A stretch of DNA of 64,000 nucleotides, taken from the NCBI RefSeq assembly GCF_000406165.1, contig NZ_CM001977.1:4403234-4467233 (forward strand), in the 5' to 3' direction. Made by a program: the position numbers and the translations under genes. Source of the stretch: Dickeya zeae NCPPB 2538. GTDB taxonomy: Bacteria > Pseudomonadota > Gammaproteobacteria > Enterobacterales > Enterobacteriaceae. The notes under the pieces are model-generated. The model worked only from the letters and a program-made list of their open reading frames with translations. It did not search any database and was not told the origin of the DNA. This document shows, piece by piece, positions 17,256 through 25,686 of this stretch. How positions within the stretch are numbered: position 1 is the stretch's first letter; each line of letters starts with the position of its first letter.

Positions 17256-18302
17256 TCAGCCTTTAATTCCGCCGACGCTCATCTGCGTCAGGTATTGTTG
17301 GGTTAACAGGTACAACGCCAGTACCGGCAGGATATAGACGACGCCAACGGCAGCAATCAGCCCGGAATCTGCGCCCATACTGTCTTGCGATGCCCAGAAC
17401 AGGTACAGGCTCATGGTCATCCTGCTGCTGTCTATCAGCAGGGTGCGCACAAAAATGTACTCCTCCCAGCCGCGCAAAAAGGCAAAGGTGGCGATAGCGA
17501 TGATGCCGCCGGTCACCTGTGGCAACACCACCAGCCGGAATGCCTGAAAACGACTGGCACCGTCGGTAATGGCGCTCATTTCGATATCCCACGACACGCC
17601 GTCGAAAAAATTCTTCATCACGAAAATAGCGAACGGCAGCTCAAGGGCGCACATCACCAGCATCACCCCCCACAGGCTGTTGAGCAGCCCCATCCAGTAA
17701 AGCTGAATAAAAATCGCCACCGTCAGCGCCATCACCGGAAAAGCGTGCAGCAATAACAAGGCCTTCAGCACCCCTTCGCGCTGTCGAAAGCCAAGCCGGG
17801 ATAAGGCATAGGCGGCGGGTACCGCCAGTAAAGTCACCAACACCGTATGGCCGGTCGCAAACAGCAGCGAATTGCCCAACGCCGTCCAGACTGACGGCAA
17901 CGTACCACTCTGTACGCCGGTGGCCTGCACATCCGGGTTCCATAAAAAACGATAGTTGTGGAATGTCAGTTCGGGGGCAACCCACAAGCCGCACACCAGT
18001 AATGCCGCCAGACCAACCAGCCAGCGCAGACGGCGGGCATGCTGTTCGGTACGCGCCCGCCAGGCGATCGCCAGCAGCAAGGCGTATGCCAGCGCGGCAA
18101 TCGTCAGTAATCGCCACAGCACCTGATACTCGCTACCCCCATCCCGATGGGTAAACGAGATAGCCAACAACCACAGATACGGCGTCACAATCGGTATCGA
18201 TACCAGCGTCAGAAACAGCACCACGCTCGCCAGAAACCCCACCCGATTCCAGCGCGAACGCGCCGCCTGACGCGCCCAGTCAACCGCGTTCATCGTCGTC
18301 AT
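17256..18302 (-). CDS. ABC transporter permease (MalG/UgpE type)
   Basis: 348 residues, longer than a typical CUT1 permease because of an extra N-terminal hydrophobic region (two additional TM segments, about 55-120) ahead of the usual six. The conserved EAA loop is EMSAITDGASRFQAFRLVVLPQVTGGI near 240. The start ATG overlaps the preceding permease stop (ATGA), so translation is coupled. It forms the membrane channel with the 18299 gene. Confidence 0.9.
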   Translation of the reverse strand: MTTMNAVDWARQAARSRWNRVGFLASVVLFLTLVSIPIVTPYLWLLAISFTHRDGGSEYQVLWRLLTIAALAYALLLAIAWRARTEQHARRLRWLVGLAALLVCGLWVAPELTFHNYRFLWNPDVQATGVQSGTLPSVWTALGNSLLFATGHTVLVTLLAVPAAYALSRLGFRQREGVLKALLLLHAFPVMALTVAIFIQLYWMGLLNSLWGVMLVMCALELPFAIFVMKNFFDGVSWDIEMSAITDGASRFQAFRLVVLPQVTGGIIAIATFAFLRGWEEYIFVRTLLIDSSRMTMSLYLFWASQDSMGADSGLIAAVGVVYILPVLALYLLTQQYLTQMSVGGIKG

Positions 18303-19216
18303 CGCATCACCTCAATACGTGGCGGAGAAAACTGCGCACGCATGTTCATCATCCGCCACTGCAACAGCGTCAGCAGCCCGCCGAAGACCATCAACCCCAG
18401 CGCCAGCATGGCGCCATAGCCATAAGCGCCGGACTCGAACGCCCGCCGGTAGATATAAAGTGCATAGGTAGTGGTGTCGTACACCGGGCCACCGCCGGTA
18501 ATCAATAGGATGTACTCGTAGGTCACCATCAGCGACAGCGCCTGATACAGCGCAATAAAGCACACCGGGCTTTTTAACGCTGGCAGCACCACATGACGAA
18601 TCACCGACCACTCGCCAGCACCATCAACACGTGCGGCATGCCACAGGTGAGCCGGAATAGCGCGAATGGTGGAAGCGAGGATCACCATGGCAAAAGACGC
18701 CCCCACCAGACCGTTCGCCACCACAATCAACACCATCGGGTGGTCATTACGCAGGTTGAGCGGCGGCAACCCGAACACCCCCACCACCACCTGATTAATC
18801 AGGCTGTGGGGCGACGGGTCTGCCGCCCAGATCCACAACAGCGCGTACAACACCGAGGGGGAAATACGCGGCAAAAACCAGATACCGCGAAACAAGGCCC
18901 CCAGCGCAGGCGGTACCGCCGTGGTGGCAATCGCCAGCACAATCCCCAGCCCCAGGTTGAACAACAGCAGCGTACTGACCACATACACCAGCGTGGTCAG
19001 CAAGATAGCGGGCAGGCGCTTGTCCGACACCAGCAACCGCATCAGGTTGTCGGTACCAAAGGCGCTTATCTGCACGTTGCTGCCCATATCACTAAACGCA
19101 ATCACCACATTGAGCAGCATCGGCGCGACAAAAAACACCGCCAGCACCGAGATAGCCGGGGCCAGCCAGCGCGCCGGATGTACCCCAGCCGTGCGGTTCG
19201 ACAACGTTACAGACAT
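18299..19216 (-). CDS. ABC transporter permease (MalF/UgpA type)
   Basis: 305 residues with six predicted TM segments; the EAA loop is HLWHAARVDGAGEWSVIRHVVLPALKSPV near 200. The cytoplasmic loop would dock on the ATPase at 16149. It follows the binding-protein gene by 52 bp. Carbohydrate or organophosphate specificity cannot be read from the permease. Confidence 0.9.
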   Translation of the reverse strand: MSVTLSNRTAGVHPARWLAPAISVLAVFFVAPMLLNVVIAFSDMGSNVQISAFGTDNLMRLLVSDKRLPAILLTTLVYVVSTLLLFNLGLGIVLAIATTAVPPALGALFRGIWFLPRISPSVLYALLWIWAADPSPHSLINQVVVGVFGLPPLNLRNDHPMVLIVVANGLVGASFAMVILASTIRAIPAHLWHAARVDGAGEWSVIRHVVLPALKSPVCFIALYQALSLMVTYEYILLITGGGPVYDTTTYALYIYRRAFESGAYGYGAMLALGLMVFGGLLTLLQWRMMNMRAQFSPPRIEVMR

Positions 19217-19268
19217 ACGCCACCTCGTTCATCAACGCGGATAACACCCGCGCCCACGACACCTGCCA

Positions 19269-20648
19269 TCAATGCAGGCTATCGACGATTTCCACATCCT
19301 TGCCCAACTGGGTTTCCAGTTCGTCGGCAATAAAGTCCACCGCCTGCGCTGGCGTCATCCGTTTGGTTTCCACCGCCTGCAAGCCTTTAAACAGCACACG
19401 GTTATAGTCGCCAAAACGGGCATGATTCGGCACAAAGGTAATGTTTTTCATCATCTTGCCGGCTTCACTCAGCGCCCAGTTATCGGTGTACTGCGGCATG
19501 GCGGCCTGAGCGTGGCTGATAGCGGTGTGATAGGAGCTGATGTCGTGGCGATTGTTGTAGTAAGGCAGGCTGGCGATAGCCACCAACTGTGCCGCCAGAT
19601 CCTTATACTGGCTCTTGTTGCTGACCACGTAAGCGATAGGGTGCGACAGGTTGGCGGGTTTACCCCCTTTTACCAACGCCGGGGCGGCTATCCAGCCAAT
19701 CTTGTGGGTGTATCCCGCTTTATCGGCAGGCCACGCCGGGCCAAAGCTATCGTTCACCTGCCAGGCCATCGCCCAAATCCCCTGATGGAACAGGAAGGCT
19801 TTTTCCTGCTTGAACGCCGTCTGGATAGCGTCCCAGCTCATGGCGGTGTTATCAGTCGGCGTGACACCTGCTGCGACATTGCGGGCATACCAGCTGAGGG
19901 CTGCCTGGGTTTCTTTTTTCGCAAATAACAGTTTGCCAGTCTTCTCATCCATAAATCTGGCACCGCACGCGGCAAACACCATCAGGTAGTCGATACCGAC
20001 ATTCGGGCGGTGCAACATGCCGATTAGCGCTACCTGACGGTCGACCACCTCTTTGGCCAGCGCCGTCAGGTCATCCAGCGTGAATTCACCGCTGTCGACA
20101 CGGGCGGGCAGGCTATCGATAAACGTTTCGTCTTTGCCAATCTTGCGCAGCATGTCCTTGTTATAGAAAAACATGCGGATTTCCGCATCCTGCGGTATGC
20201 CGTACACCTTGCCCTGATACTTCATCGCTTCCCACAATACCGGCAGAATATCGGCGTACACCCACGGGTTCGCTTTGATTTGCGCCTCCATCGGCATGGC
20301 ATAACCATTGCGGGCGAACTCGCCAATCCACTCGTGCGGCAGCAGCACGATGTCCGGCCCCTGATTCACACCGAAGGCTTTCAGCGTATCCAGCGCCAGA
20401 TCGTCCCAGCCTTGTACCGCGCTGGCATGGGTATCGATAACGATTTTGCGATCCACACCCGCATCGGCGAATTGCTGGTTGAGCACCGCCGCCGCCTCTT
20501 CGATATTGACGGTGCGCATCGGCGCGTTTCTGTCATTCAGGGTCCAGAGCTTGAGTTTGATAACATCCGCTAGCGCCGTGTGGGCCATTAGCCCGCTCAC
20601 CAGTAACGCTGTCAGGGATAACGAGACAAGTTTACGCACGGGTACCAT
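19269..20648 (-). CDS. ABC transporter extracellular solute-binding protein (family 1)
   Basis: 459 residues with a Sec signal peptide (VRKLVSLSLTALLVSGLMAHTALA, cleavage near 27) and the lobes of a family 1 binding protein (GPDIVLLPHEWIGEFARNGY near 95, YQGKVYGIPQDAEIRMFFYNKDML near 145). First gene of the operon binding protein-permease-permease-ATPase-EEP hydrolase. The ATG at 20648 has a poor ribosome site; a GTG at 20639 is spaced better from AACAGG and gives a cleaner signal peptide. Divergent from the ROK regulator, with an operator-like palindrome between. Ligand unknown. Confidence 0.9.
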   Translation of the reverse strand: MVPVRKLVSLSLTALLVSGLMAHTALADVIKLKLWTLNDRNAPMRTVNIEEAAAVLNQQFADAGVDRKIVIDTHASAVQGWDDLALDTLKAFGVNQGPDIVLLPHEWIGEFARNGYAMPMEAQIKANPWVYADILPVLWEAMKYQGKVYGIPQDAEIRMFFYNKDMLRKIGKDETFIDSLPARVDSGEFTLDDLTALAKEVVDRQVALIGMLHRPNVGIDYLMVFAACGARFMDEKTGKLLFAKKETQAALSWYARNVAAGVTPTDNTAMSWDAIQTAFKQEKAFLFHQGIWAMAWQVNDSFGPAWPADKAGYTHKIGWIAAPALVKGGKPANLSHPIAYVVSNKSQYKDLAAQLVAIASLPYYNNRHDISSYHTAISHAQAAMPQYTDNWALSEAGKMMKNITFVPNHARFGDYNRVLFKGLQAVETKRMTPAQAVDFIADELETQLGKDVEIVDSLH

Positions 20649-20670
20649 CCTGTTATTGGGGTTGACGAAT

Positions 20671-20689
20671 TAATTAAGTAGCTTAATTA
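20671..20689. promoter_or_regulatory. Operator candidate between the ABC operon and the ROK regulator
   Basis: TAATTAAG-TAG-CTTAATTA, perfect 8-bp arms, in the 91-bp divergent region. It overlaps a possible promoter beginning TTGACG at 20662. AT-rich palindromes are typical of NagC/Mlc-type ROK regulators, so control of both directions is likely. Confidence 0.6.
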
Positions 20690-20739
20690 TATTGCAGACG
20701 TATGAAGGAAACCGGACAGAACCGGGACAACGGATACCC

Positions 20740-21843
20740 ATGGAAAAGCGAGAACTCACCACCACCCACCGCAAGCTGCTGGGGTTGCTGCGCCGCTCTG
20801 GCAGCCTGTCACGCAGCGCCCTGGCCGCCGCCAGCGGCCTGACGACCGCCGCCGTCAGTATGATGACCAGAGACATGCTCAACCTTGGCCTGCTGGAAGA
20901 AAGCGACCGGGCGCAAGGGCGGCGCGGCCCGCCGCAAATCAACCTGCGACCGGCGGCTCAGGCGGGCTATGTGTTGGGGGTGTACGCGGAATACGACCTG
21001 ATTTGCCTGATCCTGATGGATTACGCCGGGCAAGCCGTGGCACACACTACCCTGCGTGGTGATTTTCGGATGGTGGCGTCAGTCGCGGATACGCTGGCCA
21101 ATGCGATTAATACCCAGCTTGATGTGCTACCACAGGCACGCGAACGGCTGCTGGCTGTCAGCCTGGCGCTGCCCGCCCGCTTTGACGGCGGTGCCATGCC
21201 GGTGTGGATTGCCCCCGGTCTGGCGGCCTGGCGCGGGGTCGATATCGCCCGACAATTGAGTGAACGGTTGGGCTGCCCGGTGTTGGTGGAAAACGACGCC
21301 AACTGTGCTGCCATCGGCGAACTGCATTTTGGCTCCGCTGCTCCTGATGACAGTTTTTTTTACCTGTATATCGGTAAAGGGATTGGCGGCGCTCTGATCT
21401 TCAACGGTGAGCTCCACCGCGGCCGACTGGGTAACGCCGGTGAGATTGGTGCGCTGCGCACCCGCGCGCAATCACGCCCGTCGTTTGACGATCTACAGGA
21501 TTACCTGTTAGCGGCAGGCGAACCGCTGCCCGCCATAACTGCGGACGTCAACTGGCTGGCACTGGCAGCCTCACCCGCTGGAATGCGCTGGGTTCAACGC
21601 GCGGCGGGCGAGCTGTACCAGCTACTCTATGCCGTTACCGCGCTGCTCGACCCACCCAGCCTTTATCTGGGCGGGACCTTGCCCACCCCGTTCATGGCGG
21701 GTTTGCAAGCCGCCGTCATGGCGCAGGCACCTGCGCCGGACGATGACGCACCGCTCATGCTGCCGCCGGTGCGTCTCTCCACGTTACCCACACAAAATAG
21801 CGCCGCTTTCGGTGCTGCTGCACTGGCATTGAGCCAGTACTGA
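20740..21843 (+). CDS. ROK-family transcriptional regulator
   Basis: 367 residues from the ATG at 20740. N-terminal winged helix-turn-helix (LLRRSGSLSRSALAAASGLTTAAVSMMTRDML, about 14-48), then a ROK sugar-kinase-like domain with VENDANCAAIGELHFG near 180, GKGIGGALI near 210 and GNAGEIGALR near 228. The usual ROK zinc-binding CxCGxxGC motif is missing, and the His after GEIG is replaced by Ala, so sugar kinase activity is unlikely. Adjacent and divergent to the ABC/EEP operon, it is the probable repressor, with the imported sugar or derivative as inducer (inference). The last 34 or so codons were copied in the downstream tandem duplication. Confidence 0.88.
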   Translation: MEKRELTTTHRKLLGLLRRSGSLSRSALAAASGLTTAAVSMMTRDMLNLGLLEESDRAQGRRGPPQINLRPAAQAGYVLGVYAEYDLICLILMDYAGQAVAHTTLRGDFRMVASVADTLANAINTQLDVLPQARERLLAVSLALPARFDGGAMPVWIAPGLAAWRGVDIARQLSERLGCPVLVENDANCAAIGELHFGSAAPDDSFFYLYIGKGIGGALIFNGELHRGRLGNAGEIGALRTRAQSRPSFDDLQDYLLAAGEPLPAITADVNWLALAASPAGMRWVQRAAGELYQLLYAVTALLDPPSLYLGGTLPTPFMAGLQAAVMAQAPAPDDDAPLMLPPVRLSTLPTQNSAAFGAAALALSQY

Positions 21844-21853
21844 AAACAACAAA

Positions 21854-21869
21854 GCCGCCCGAAGGCGGC
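21854..21869 (-). terminator. Terminator of DUF1471 copy 2 and possibly the ROK gene
   Basis: GCCGCC-CGAA-GGCGGC, identical to the hairpin after copies 1 and 3. T-rich on the minus-strand side. Confidence 0.85.
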
Positions 21870-21901
21870 CATTGTTGCGCATGATAACGATAAACCGGCT
21901 A

Positions 21902-22153
21902 TCAGTTATAGAGTTCAGCCACACCGCGCAGTTGGTTATCACTGCCAGTCGCGGAGATGATGCGGAACGATTTGGCACCCGCGGCACCCGCTTTTTCAGA
22001 CAGGTTAGCCTGCAGGCCGTCCAGTGTATTGGCGCTGGCGCTGACGGTACCGATGGACTGGCTGGCAGCGTGCTGCACTTCTGTCGCGGCAAAGGTGCCG
22101 AAAGAAACGGTAGCCAGGGTGATAACTGCAACAATATTTTTGATAGCGTTCAT
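21902..22153 (-). CDS. DUF1471 (YdgH/BhsA/McbA family) protein, copy 2
   Basis: 83 residues, same signal peptide and domain as copies 1 and 3. Relative to copy 1: Val34 to Ile, Ser46 to Gly, Ala52 to Ser, Ser56 to Gly and Ser73 to Asn. The leader again has AAGGA before the ATG and a GAAAGC-GTCTTC-GCTTTC hairpin at 22195-22212. It converges on the ROK gene. As a secreted, intact and conserved copy it is probably expressed; function is inferred only from the family. Confidence 0.88.
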   Translation of the reverse strand: MNAIKNIVAVITLATVSFGTFAATEVQHAASQSIGTVSASANTLDGLQANLSEKAGAAGAKSFRIISATGSDNQLRGVAELYN

Positions 22154-22389
22154 GGTCTATATCCTTCACGTTGAATTCGGTTAACTTTCTCGTTGAAAGC
22201 GTCTTCGCTTTCGATGGAAGTGATAATAGACCTGTTATCGCAGCGTTAAAATCGGGTTTATTTGCGCATAACTGTCAATTTTTTTGAATCTAATTCGGCG
22301 TTATCTGATCGCCATATCTTCCGCCAGACTTACTGCGGCGGGCACACCCACCGCACATCGACACACGGACTGCGCTATCCGCTATCGGA

Positions 22390-22468
22390 CAATGACACAC
22401 CGCTCACATTACCCACACAAAACAGCGCCGCTTTCGGCGCTGCGGCGCTGGCACTTACCCAGTGCTGA
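22390..22468 (+). pseudogene. Duplicated 3' fragment of the ROK regulator gene
   Basis: The last roughly 26 codons of the ROK gene recur here, ending LPTQNSAAFGAAALALTQ-Cys-stop against LPTQNSAAFGAAALALSQ-Tyr-stop in the parent. About 24 bp are deleted relative to the parent just after the first codons. It has no start or domain and is a by-product of the tandem duplication. Confidence 0.85.
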
Positions 22469-22478
22469 AAACAACAAA

Positions 22479-22494
22479 GCCGCCCGAAGGCGGC
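22479..22494 (-). terminator. Terminator of DUF1471 copy 3
   Basis: GCCGCC-CGAA-GGCGGC, the third copy, exactly 625 bp from the second. Confidence 0.85.
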
Positions 22495-22526
22495 CATTGT
22501 TGCGCATGATAACGATAAATCGGTTA

Positions 22527-22778
22527 TCAGTTATAGAGTTCAGCGACACCGCGCAGTTGGCTGTCATTGCCAGTCGCAGAGATGATGCGGAACGATTTGG
22601 CACCCGCGGCACTCGCTTTTTCAGACAGGTTAGCCTGCAGGCCGTCCAGTGTATTGGCGCTGGCGCTGACGGTACCGATGGACTGGCTGGCAGAGTGCTG
22701 CACTTCTGTCGCGGCAAAGGTGCCGAAAGAAACGGTAGCCAGGGTGATAACTGCAACAATATTTTTGATAGCGTTCAT
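22527..22778 (-). CDS. DUF1471 (YdgH/BhsA/McbA family) protein, copy 3
   Basis: 83 residues with the same signal peptide and DUF1471 domain. Relative to copy 2: Ala29 to Ser, Gly56 to Ser, Ser71 to Asn and Asn73 to Ser. All three copies keep the frame, the GG-A-TATAGACC region before the ATG and the leader hairpin (one arm base changed here). The tandem arrangement suggests dosage gain or recent duplication with early divergence. Confidence 0.88.
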   Translation of the reverse strand: MNAIKNIVAVITLATVSFGTFAATEVQHSASQSIGTVSASANTLDGLQANLSEKASAAGAKSFRIISATGNDSQLRGVAELYN

Positions 22779-22954
22779 GGTCTATATCCTTCACGTTGAA
22801 TTCGGTTAACTTTCTCGTTGAAAGCGTCTTCACTTTCGATGGAAGTGATAATAGGCCTGTTATCGCAGCGTTAAAATCGGGTTTATTTGCGCATAACTGT
22901 CAATTTTTTTGAATCTAATTCGGCGTTATCTGATCGCCATATCTTCCGCCAGAC

Positions 22955-23236
22955 TTACTGCGGCGGGCATACCCACCGCATGTCGACACACGGACTGCGC
23001 TTGCCGTTATCCGCTATCGGATGTGACGGCACACAGCCGCCGCTCATCGTCTCCGACGTGTTTGTCGTCCCATTGGCCGGGTGCGCCAGTAGAGACTCCA
23101 TCACAATTCGACGAATCTCAGCCCGCTGCGCCTCGGTGAATGCATGGCTGCCATCAGCCGGATAAGGTGCGATAGCCAGCCCGTATAATGGCAGCAGCAT
23201 GAGTATTCCACCTGCCACCAGTCTGTTGACGTTCAT
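22955..23236 (-). CDS. Small secreted protein of unknown function, possibly a truncated DsbA-family N terminus
   Basis: 93 residues from the ATG at 23236 (GAGG in the leader). It has an N-terminal hydrophobic signal (NRLVAGGILMLLPLYGLAIA) followed by FTEAQRAEIRRIVMESLLAHP, a helix that resembles the segment preceding the thioredoxin domain in ScsC/DsbA-like proteins. No thioredoxin domain or CxxC follows. The final 20 or so codons lie inside unit 2 of the tandem duplication, so the original C terminus was probably replaced when the duplication formed. Whether it is expressed is unknown. Confidence 0.4.
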   Translation of the reverse strand: MNVNRLVAGGILMLLPLYGLAIAPYPADGSHAFTEAQRAEIRRIVMESLLAHPANGTTNTSETMSGGCVPSHPIADNGKRSPCVDMRWVCPPQ

Positions 23237-23263
23237 GGTGACGTCCTCTGTGTTGGGAGACAC

Positions 23264-23608
23264 GCTATGGCAGGCTCACTCCCCCCTGAAATGAACCTGC
23301 CGCACAGCGCATCTGAGCTGTATCAAAGCCCATGATTTCGCCCCCGATACGACGTTCAGCCCGCCTTTGGTTGACGCCGCCCCGCCCGGGGACACGTCAT
23401 CAGATTACGAGCCAGACGGTAAATTTGTCGTAAAAGCCGTTTGTGTGGGTATAAAAATTCCGTATAGAGAGCCAAAACACCTATCTATATGATTAAAAAG
23501 GAAAATCATAAAAACAGTATCTCAGCCGCCACGCTGGCGGGCAAAACCCCGTCAATACAGGCATGATAAATAACAGGACAGGAAAAACGATGCAGACAGG
23601 AGACCACG
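23264..23608. other. Intergenic region upstream of dsdA
   Basis: 345 bp with no convincing gene or RNA. The last 200 bp are AT-richer and must contain the dsdA promoter (for example TATAAA near 23452). No DsdC-type regulator gene is adjacent. Confidence 0.5.
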
Positions 23609-24964
23609 ATGACAGGTGATGCCTTGCACGGTAAAACGTTGCAGCAATGGTTCCATGACTTTCCCCTACTCGCGCCGCTGGTGAGCCGCCAGCCGGTATG
23701 CTGGTTTAACCCGGCCGCCACATCCGTACATGAAGCCTTGCGTGATGTACCGCTCACCCACGCCGATGTGACCGATGCCAGTCAACGTTTACAGCGATTC
23801 GCCCCCTTTCTGCAACACGCCTTTCCGGAACTGCAAGCCAGTGGTGGCATCATCGAGTCTGAGCTGGTGGCGGTGCCGACATTCGCGGCGGCGATTGCCC
23901 AACAGGCTGGTTTGGATACACCACCAGCGGTATTGCTGAAATTGGACAGTCACTTACCGGTCGCAGGGTCCGTTAAAGCCCGCGGCGGTATTTACGAGGT
24001 GCTGTTCCATGCGGAACAACTGGCGTTGCGCCACGGTTTGTTGCGCGAAAGCGATGACTATCGCCGCTTACTGGACGACGACTGCCAACGATGTTTCCAC
24101 CGCCATAAAGTTGCTGTCGGCTCTACCGGCAATCTCGGTATGTCCATCGGTATCGCCAGTGCGCGGCTGGGTTTTGATACCACCGTGCATATGTCCGCCG
24201 ACGCCCGGCAGTGGAAAAAAGACCGGCTGCGGGCACACGGTGTGCGAGTAGTGGAATACGACGGCGATTACGGTCAGGCGGTGGCGCAAGGTCGCCGGGA
24301 AGCCCAGTCCGACCCACTGTGCCACTTTATCGACGATGAAAACTCCACCTCGCTGTTTCTTGGCTACGCCGTAGCCGGTGAGCGACTAAAAGCACAGTTT
24401 GCCGCACAAGGCCGGGTGGTGGACATCGATCATCCGCTCTTCGTTTACCTGCCGTGCGGCGTCGGCGGTGCACCCGGCGGCATCAGCTTTGGGTTAAAAC
24501 TGGCGTTTGGCGATCACGTACACTGTATTTTTGCCGAACCCACCGAATCACCCTGCATGCTCATGGGCGTTTACACCGGCCTGCACGATAAGCTGGCGGT
24601 GCAGGATTTCGGCATCAGTAACCGTACCGCCGCCGACGGGCTGGCAGTCGGTCGTCCTTCTGGTTTTGTCGGCAAGGCCATGCAACGACTCATCGATGGT
24701 TACTACACGCTGACGGATGACGAGATGCTGGCATTGCTGCATACCATGCACGACACGCAACAGATTCTGCTGGAGCCATCGGCACTGGCGGGCGCGCCGG
24801 GCTTTCTGCGTCTGTTGCAGGAAAATCAGGGCTACCGCCAGCGTGCCCCGCTCACACCACCGCGTTGTCAGCAAGGCACGCATGTTATCTGGGCCACCGG
24901 CGGCGGCATGGTGCCGGAAGACGAAATGGCGCACTACCTGCAAGCGGGTGCCGCCTGTCGCTAG
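23609..24964 (+). CDS. dsdA: D-serine dehydratase
   Basis: A 451-residue PLP enzyme converting D-serine to pyruvate and ammonia in the cytoplasm. The PLP Lys is at about 123 in SVKARGGIYE; the phosphate-binding loop GSTGNLG is at 171-177; CGVGGAPGGISFG is near 280. AGGAGA precedes the ATG. In E. coli dsdA is linked to the permease dsdX and activator dsdC, neither of which is here; a GNAT acetyltransferase follows 39 bp later instead. D-serine and other D-amino-acid detoxification is the likely role. Confidence 0.93.
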   Translation: MTGDALHGKTLQQWFHDFPLLAPLVSRQPVCWFNPAATSVHEALRDVPLTHADVTDASQRLQRFAPFLQHAFPELQASGGIIESELVAVPTFAAAIAQQAGLDTPPAVLLKLDSHLPVAGSVKARGGIYEVLFHAEQLALRHGLLRESDDYRRLLDDDCQRCFHRHKVAVGSTGNLGMSIGIASARLGFDTTVHMSADARQWKKDRLRAHGVRVVEYDGDYGQAVAQGRREAQSDPLCHFIDDENSTSLFLGYAVAGERLKAQFAAQGRVVDIDHPLFVYLPCGVGGAPGGISFGLKLAFGDHVHCIFAEPTESPCMLMGVYTGLHDKLAVQDFGISNRTAADGLAVGRPSGFVGKAMQRLIDGYYTLTDDEMLALLHTMHDTQQILLEPSALAGAPGFLRLLQENQGYRQRAPLTPPRCQQGTHVIWATGGGMVPEDEMAHYLQAGAACR

Positions 24965-25003
24965 TCGACAACGCCGTAAATAAGCACAAAGGACACACCG
25001 CTC

Positions 25004-25468
25004 ATGCCTCTTATCGATTTTACACCGGCGGATTATCCACGGCTGATTCGCTGGATAGACAGTGCCGAGCTGAATCTGCTGTGGGGTGGCCCCAGCTACT
25101 CGTTTCCGCTTACCGCTACACAGATTGCCGATCATCTGGCGCATCCCCAGTTTGCGCCATACCTGTTCGAACATCAGGGCGATATGGTGGGGTTCGTCGA
25201 GCTCAATCAGGTGGAGCCGGGTCACAGCCGCCTGTGCCGGGTATTTATCGACCCGGCCTGCCGCGGCCGTGGGCTGGCACAAGAGATGTTGCGGGCAGCT
25301 ATCCACCACGCCGCACAGCACTATCAGGCCCACACGGTGTCGCTATCGGTGTTTAGCCATAATCACAGTGCGCTGCGCTGTTATCAGTCACTCGGCTTTC
25401 ACGCCACCGCCACCACCCCATTTGGCAATCAGGGACTGGCATTGACCACGATGCGCCTGACGCTGTGA
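25004..25468 (+). CDS. GNAT-family N-acetyltransferase
   Basis: 154 residues. The acetyl-CoA motif A is RVFIDPACRGRGLAQEMLRAAI (about 79-100) and the C-terminal motif B is SVFSHNHSALRCYQSLGF (about 115-132), both typical of RimI-like GNAT enzymes. The substrate is not predictable. Spacing of 39 bp suggests co-transcription with dsdA. Confidence 0.85.
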   Translation: MPLIDFTPADYPRLIRWIDSAELNLLWGGPSYSFPLTATQIADHLAHPQFAPYLFEHQGDMVGFVELNQVEPGHSRLCRVFIDPACRGRGLAQEMLRAAIHHAAQHYQAHTVSLSVFSHNHSALRCYQSLGFHATATTPFGNQGLALTTMRLTL

Positions 25469-25686
25469 TGCCATGGTTTTCGATACATCTCGGCGTTTTC
25501 TCGGCGTTTTCTTTTTTTCTTTCAGCTCCGTGACCTACCCGAAAGTGGCAGCGATATTTTTCCTGCAATAATTTTGTTTACAGATTGAAAGAAAATCCTT
25601 GTTTATTAGATAGAAAAATAGGTTTCCCACTGCCGCCGTCATGTCACTCTGGTGGCGACTAAAAGACAGGTACCTGAGGACTCATT

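Larger units (their letters stand above)
21741..23021. repeat. Tandem duplication (about 625-650 bp unit) spanning the ROK 3' end and a DUF1471 gene
   Basis: Unit 1 runs from about 21741 to 22389, unit 2 from 22390 to about 23021. Corresponding points (terminators 21854 and 22479, gene ends 21902 and 22527) are exactly 625 bp apart. Unit 2 lost about 24 bp near its left end. The flanks beyond the DUF1471 promoter (CATAACTGTCAATTTTTTTG and onward) match almost base for base. The DUF1471 genes in the two units differ at four residues. Confidence 0.88.

Noticed and set aside
18593..19333. 246-codon open frame antisense to the ABC permease
   Set aside because: Composition is Arg/His/Gln-rich, typical of antisense of a hydrophobic gene; no start signal.
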